A stretch of DNA of 8,949 nucleotides from NCBI GenBank assembly GCA_027080445.1, contig JALWRY010000051.1, positions 1-8,949 of the forward strand, read 5' to 3'. This document shows positions 5,923 through 8,949 of this stretch, one piece after another. The stretch's first letter is position 1. Every line of letters begins with the position of its first letter. Both the position numbers and the translations under genes were made by a program. The notes under the pieces are model-generated. The model had not been told where the DNA came from. It ran no database searches and worked only from the letters and a program-made list of their open reading frames with translations. Origin of the DNA: Thiohalobacter sp. Its GTDB lineage: Bacteria; Pseudomonadota; Gammaproteobacteria; DSM-19610.

Positions 5923-8361
5923 TTAACCTACCTGCTTGATCGGGGTGAATTCGTGTGCTTCGCCGCCCTCGGCACGTTCGGCCCAGGGGTCGTCCTGTGC
6001 GAAGGTCTGCGCGAACAGGAAGCGGTCGGCCAGCGCCTTGCGGCCTTCATCATCCTCGACCACCTTTTCCTTGACATAGCTCAGACCGACACGTTCCAGC
6101 CAGGGCGCGGTACGCTCCATGTAGTGCGCATCCTCACGGTATAACTGCATGAAGGCCGCCGCATATTCCTTGACCTCTTCAGGTGTCTTGACCGCGCACA
6201 GGTAATCAGTCGCGCGCACCTTGATACCGCCGTTACCGCCCACGTGCAGTTCATAACCGGAATCGACACAGACCACGCCAAAGTCCTTGATGGTGGCTTC
6301 GGCGCAATTGCGCGGACAGCCAGACACCGCCATCTTGAATTTATGTGGCGTCCAGCTGCCCCAGGTCATCTTCTCCAGTTCCTTACCCATTTCCGTGGAG
6401 TCCTGCGTGCCGAAACGACACCACTCCTTACCGACACAGGTCTTGACCGTACGCAGCGCCTTGCCGTAGGCATGCCCGGACACCAGGCCGGCTTTATTCA
6501 GTTCACCCCATACCTTCGGCAGCTCTTCCTTCTTCAGCCCGAACAGGGAAATACGCTGCCCACCGGTAATGTGAACGGTCTTGACCTTGTACTTTTCCGC
6601 CACTTCGGCAATCGCCTTGAGTTCTGCCGGCGTGGTTTCGCCACCCCACATGCGCGGGATCACCGAGAACGTTGCGTCCTTCTGGATGTTGGCATGCGCG
6701 CGTTCGTTGATGAAGCGGGACTGGCTATCATCCCTGAACTCGCTTGGCCACTGGCACAACAGGTAATAGTTGAGTGCGGGACGGCACTTGGCACAGCCAT
6801 CCGGGGTTTTCCATTCGAGGAACTGCTGCGTGGAAGGGATATCCTTCAGTGCATTGTCACGAATCGCAGCACGGATTTCATCGTGGGTGAATTCGGTACA
6901 ACCACACAACGGCTTTCTGGCCGGTGATTCGGAATAGTCACCACCGAGGGTATGTGCCAGCAACGCCTCGACCAGGCCGGTGCAGGAACCGCAGGAGCTG
7001 GAAGCCTTGGTATGTGCGCGTACGTCGTCCAGGGTGAACAGGTTTTTACTGGTGATAGCGTTAACGATGTCGCCCTTGCAAACGCCGTTACAACCGCAGA
7101 TTTCCGCGGTATCGGCCATCGCCGCCACACGGTTGTCGTCACCGTGGCCGGAATCGCCAAGGTGCGCCTGGCCAAACAGCAGGTTGTCGCGCAGGTCCGA
7201 GACATCGGTATCGTCGCGCATCATTTCAAAGTACCAGGTACCGTCGATGGTGTCGCCGTACATCACCGAGCCGATAATGCGGTTGTCGCGCAATACCACT
7301 TTCTTGTAGATACCCCGGCCGGGATCCTGTAATACCAGCTCTTCGGTGCCTTCACCGCCATGGAAATCACCGGCAGAGAACAGGTCGATACCGGTTACCT
7401 TCAGTTTGGTGGAAGTCACCGAACCTTCGTATCGAGCTATCCCTAAGTGCGCAAGGTGGTTGGCGCAGACCTTAGCCTGCTCGAACAGCGGCGCCACCAG
7501 GCCATAGGTGGTACCCCGGTGCTGCACACATTCGCCAACGGAATAGATACGCGGATCGAAGGTCTGCATGGTGTCGTTGACGACGATGCCTCGCTCACAG
7601 TGCAGGCCGATCTTCTCGGCCAGTTCGATATTCGGTTTGATGCCGACAGCCATCACCACGATGTCGGCAGGAATCTCCAGACCATCCTTGAAACGCACAC
7701 TTTCGACCTTGTCCTTGCCCAGCACGGCTTCGGTCTGCGCTTCCATCAGGAACTTCATGCCCTTCTCTTCCAGCGAAGCTTTCAACAGCGCGCCGGCCGG
7801 TTTGTCGAGCTGACGTTCCATCAGGGTATCCATGAGATGCACCACGGTAACGTCCATGCCCTGCTTCATCAGGCCGTTGGCGGCTTCCAGACCCAGCAGG
7901 CCGCCACCGATCACGACAGCCTTGCCATCCGGCTTCTTTGAAGCATCCAGCATGGTGTCAACGTCGGCGATATCACGGAAGGCAATCACGCCATCCAGCT
8001 CGTTACCGGGAATCGGGATAATGAACGGGTTGGAACCGGTCGCAATAATCAGGCGATCGTACTTTTCTTCCGTACCGTCCGAAGCGCGCACCCTACGCTG
8101 CGCCCGGTTGACTTCCTCAACCCACTTGCCCTTGTGCAGGGTGATGCCGTTGTCGGTATACCACTGCTCGTCATTGAGCATGATTTCATCGATGGTCTTC
8201 TCACCGGCCAGCACCGGGGACAGCAGGATGCGGTTGTAGTTGCCGTAGGGCTCGCCACCAAACACCGTAATGTCATACTGGTCAGGTGACAGCTTCAACA
8301 GCTCTTCGAGGGCGCGTACACCGGCCATGCCGTTGCCGATTAAAACGAGTTTCTCTTTCAT
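5923..8361 (-). CDS. nirB: NAD(P)H nitrite reductase large subunit NirB
   Basis: This 812-residue protein makes up the large subunit of the assimilatory-type nitrite reductase, which takes nitrite to ammonium with six electrons from NAD(P)H. The domains in order are: an FAD-binding fold with GNGMAG (9-14); a second dinucleotide-binding fold with VIGGGLLGLEA (150-160) for NAD(P)H; a Bfd-type [2Fe-2S] domain with C422/C424 and C457/C460; a second cysteine module with C486/C488 and C523/C526; and the siroheme/[4Fe-4S] sulfite-nitrite reductase domain with C642-x5-C648 (TCVGKEWC) and C682-x3-C686 (CPRNC). All ligands are present and the length is normal for the long NirB form. ATG 8361 is preceded by GGAAGAG (8372-8366). 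It is the first gene of the minus-strand run, and a sigma-54 promoter ending about 35 bases before its ATG predicts nitrogen control. Confidence 0.97.
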   Translation of the reverse strand: MKEKLVLIGNGMAGVRALEELLKLSPDQYDITVFGGEPYGNYNRILLSPVLAGEKTIDEIMLNDEQWYTDNGITLHKGKWVEEVNRAQRRVRASDGTEEKYDRLIIATGSNPFIIPIPGNELDGVIAFRDIADVDTMLDASKKPDGKAVVIGGGLLGLEAANGLMKQGMDVTVVHLMDTLMERQLDKPAGALLKASLEEKGMKFLMEAQTEAVLGKDKVESVRFKDGLEIPADIVVMAVGIKPNIELAEKIGLHCERGIVVNDTMQTFDPRIYSVGECVQHRGTTYGLVAPLFEQAKVCANHLAHLGIARYEGSVTSTKLKVTGIDLFSAGDFHGGEGTEELVLQDPGRGIYKKVVLRDNRIIGSVMYGDTIDGTWYFEMMRDDTDVSDLRDNLLFGQAHLGDSGHGDDNRVAAMADTAEICGCNGVCKGDIVNAITSKNLFTLDDVRAHTKASSSCGSCTGLVEALLAHTLGGDYSESPARKPLCGCTEFTHDEIRAAIRDNALKDIPSTQQFLEWKTPDGCAKCRPALNYYLLCQWPSEFRDDSQSRFINERAHANIQKDATFSVIPRMWGGETTPAELKAIAEVAEKYKVKTVHITGGQRISLFGLKKEELPKVWGELNKAGLVSGHAYGKALRTVKTCVGKEWCRFGTQDSTEMGKELEKMTWGSWTPHKFKMAVSGCPRNCAEATIKDFGVVCVDSGYELHVGGNGGIKVRATDYLCAVKTPEEVKEYAAAFMQLYREDAHYMERTAPWLERVGLSYVKEKVVEDDEGRKALADRFLFAQTFAQDDPWAERAEGGEAHEFTPIKQVG

Positions 8362-8395
8362 GTTTCTCTTCCACGTCTGGGCTTACTGAGGGTTT

Positions 8396-8411
8396 AGCAA
8401 GCGCCGTGCCA
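8396..8411 (-). promoter_or_regulatory. Sigma-54 (-24/-12) promoter for nirB and the operon behind it
   Basis: On the minus strand the bases read TGGCACGGCGCTTGCT, which fits every fixed position of TGGCAYR-N4-TTGCW. The invariant GG and GC are ten bases apart. Counting the C of GC as -12, transcription would start near 8385 and leave a leader of only about 24 bases before the nirB ATG. Such a short leader has no room for the NasT/NasR type of antitermination hairpins known upstream of assimilation operons in some bacteria. Confidence 0.85.
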
Positions 8412-8496
8412 GACCGGGAAACTGACATTATCCTGATAGTTAACAGCGAGATAGAATGACGTACCAGGAGAGTGGCCGGGGCTGGACACAGGGTCA

Positions 8497-8513
8497 TGCA
8501 CTACATTAGTGCG
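8497..8513. promoter_or_regulatory. Probable NtrC binding site
   Basis: TGCACTACATTAGTGCG contains a perfect GCACTA-N3-TAGTGC dyad. It fits the NtrC pattern TGCAC-N7-GTGCA, with one mismatch at the last base. Its centre at 8505 lies about 120 bases upstream of the predicted nirB start and about 245 bases upstream of the predicted transporter start. Both distances allow an enhancer that acts by DNA looping on a sigma-54 promoter. An overlapping weaker dyad (CATTAG-T-GCG at 8504-8513 with CGCTAATG at 8522-8529) may be a second, poorer site. The site matches NtrC from memory of the consensus; no ntrC gene is in the window. Confidence 0.7.
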
Positions 8514-8723
8514 TGCTTATACGCTAATGCCTTTGCATGGCGCACCCATAGAACCCCGGCCCGTCTTTCAACCGGTTCGAGGAACCGGGTCATGCCGCAA
8601 GAGGAGATTTTTTGCCCTTTCCCGGGATAGAGGAAAGGTCCTGTCGTTACAGTGTTTTAAGCACCTTGTGCAGCTTGCCCCGGTACTTCGTCAGCGTGCC
8701 GGCAAGGCGGTTTACCGGTTGCA
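8514..8723. other. Non-coding spacer with several hairpins, function unknown
   Basis: These 210 bases between the NtrC box and the transporter promoter hold no recognisable gene. They contain CCGGTTC-GAG-GAACCGG (8572-8588, perfect 7-bp stem), CCTTTCC/GGAAAGG (8616-8622 with 8632-8638, 9-base loop), GCAC-CTT-GTGC (8661-8671) and CTTGCCCCGG/CCGGCAAG (8674-8683 with 8699-8706, two-base bulge). A T-run precedes the second hairpin on the plus strand rather than following it, so it is not an intrinsic terminator. No convincing sigma-70 promoter was found. It could be looping spacer DNA, an unmapped small RNA, or extra operator sites. Confidence 0.45.
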
Positions 8724-8739
8724 TGGCATACTCCTTGCT
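8724..8739 (+). promoter_or_regulatory. Sigma-54 (-24/-12) promoter for the nitrate transporter
   Basis: TGGCATACTCCTTGCT matches every fixed position of TGGCAYR-N4-TTGCW, with GG (8725-8726) and GC (8737-8738) ten bases apart. The predicted start is near 8750, which gives a leader of about 32 bases to the ATG at 8782. It forms a divergent pair with the nirB promoter, and the two probably share the NtrC box between them. Confidence 0.82.
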
Positions 8740-8781
8740 CAAGGCTTCCCTAATCGTTTTCAAACAGGGAAGACCGGCACC

Positions 8782-8949
8782 ATGCAAGACTCGGGATTCA
8801 GAATATTTTCGTTTTCCGGCAAAACACGCATCCTGCACCTGTCGTGGTTGGCTTTTTTTCTGAGCTTCTTCGTCTGGTTCAACCATGCACCGCTGCTTGG
8901 CGCCATGCGCGATACCTTTGGCCTCAGCGACCAGCAGATCAAGACCCTG
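8782..8949 (+). CDS. narK: Nitrate/nitrite transporter of the NarK/NasA MFS family, N-terminal part (cut by window edge)
   Basis: ATG 8782 opens a frame of 56 codons that is still open at the right edge. The protein begins with a short polar stretch (MQDSGFRIFSFSGKTRILHL). A first membrane helix rich in Trp and Phe follows (SWLAFFLSFFVWFNHAPL, about residues 21-38), and then a cytoplasmic or periplasmic segment (GAMRDTFGLSDQQIKTL). This resembles the start of NarK/NasA nitrate transporters of the major facilitator superfamily. GGGAAG (8767-8772) is a usable ribosome binding site, about nine to ten bases from the ATG. Divergence from nirB and a sigma-54 promoter point to an assimilatory nitrate importer rather than a respiratory antiporter. 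Nothing beyond the first 56 residues can be checked here. Confidence 0.85.
   Translation, partial: MQDSGFRIFSFSGKTRILHLSWLAFFLSFFVWFNHAPLLGAMRDTFGLSDQQIKTL

Noticed and set aside
6244..6927. Plus-strand ORF of 227 codons opposite nirB
   Set aside because: It runs antisense to the highly conserved siroheme and cysteine domains of nirB, and its translation resembles no known protein.
8366..8417. GTCTGG/CCAGAC inverted repeat around the nirB sigma-54 promoter
   Set aside because: The left arm lies upstream of the predicted transcription start, so it cannot form in the mRNA, and six matching bases over this distance are weak.
8616..8638. CCTTTCC/GGAAAGG hairpin as a terminator
   Set aside because: The T-run precedes the stem on the plus strand, and on the minus strand the stem is followed by A residues, so neither direction has the U-tail of an intrinsic terminator.
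8661..8671. GCAC-CTT-GTGC as a second NtrC site
   Set aside because: The half-sites are only three bases apart; an NtrC site needs seven between GCAC and GTGC.

Overview
The window is a proteobacterial nitrate and nitrite assimilation locus. The coding style, the sigma-54/NtrC-type control sites and the two families of dispersed palindromic repeats suggest a Gammaproteobacterium or a related lineage. This assignment rests on gene content only. Almost everything lies on the minus strand as one co-directional run. It reads from right to left: nirB (8361-5923), nirD (5918-5577), a 726-residue molybdopterin nitrate reductase-like subunit (5463-3283), a 622-residue fusion of a four-cluster ferredoxin with a DmsC-type membrane anchor (3092-1224), a small membrane protein (1246-911), and the start of a second, canonical NasA (877 to the left edge). 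On the plus strand, a nitrate transporter of the NarK/NasA MFS type begins at 8782 and runs off the right edge.

The 420-base gap between nirB and the transporter is the control region. It holds two divergent, full-consensus sigma-54 (-24/-12) promoters, one facing each gene. Between them is a 17-bp palindrome that fits an NtrC binding site. This predicts that nitrate uptake and reduction are switched on together under nitrogen limitation. The 210 bases between the NtrC box and the transporter promoter contain several hairpins of unknown role.

The transporter would import nitrate, one or both Mo-bisMGD reductases would reduce it to nitrite, and the siroheme enzyme NirBD would reduce nitrite to ammonium with NAD(P)H. 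The unusual part is the middle of the operon. The 726-residue catalytic subunit lacks a Tat signal and sits next to a polyferredoxin/DmsC fusion that also lacks one. This suggests a cytoplasm-facing, membrane-attached, quinol-fed nitrate reductase in the same operon as an ordinary soluble-type NasA.

Both ends of the gene for the 726-residue subunit are bordered by palindromic repeats of two unrelated families: a perfect 25-bp inverted repeat at 5481-5567, and a 31-bp inverted repeat with an extra half copy at 3122-3257. No rRNA, tRNA, CRISPR array, insertion sequence or transposase gene was seen.
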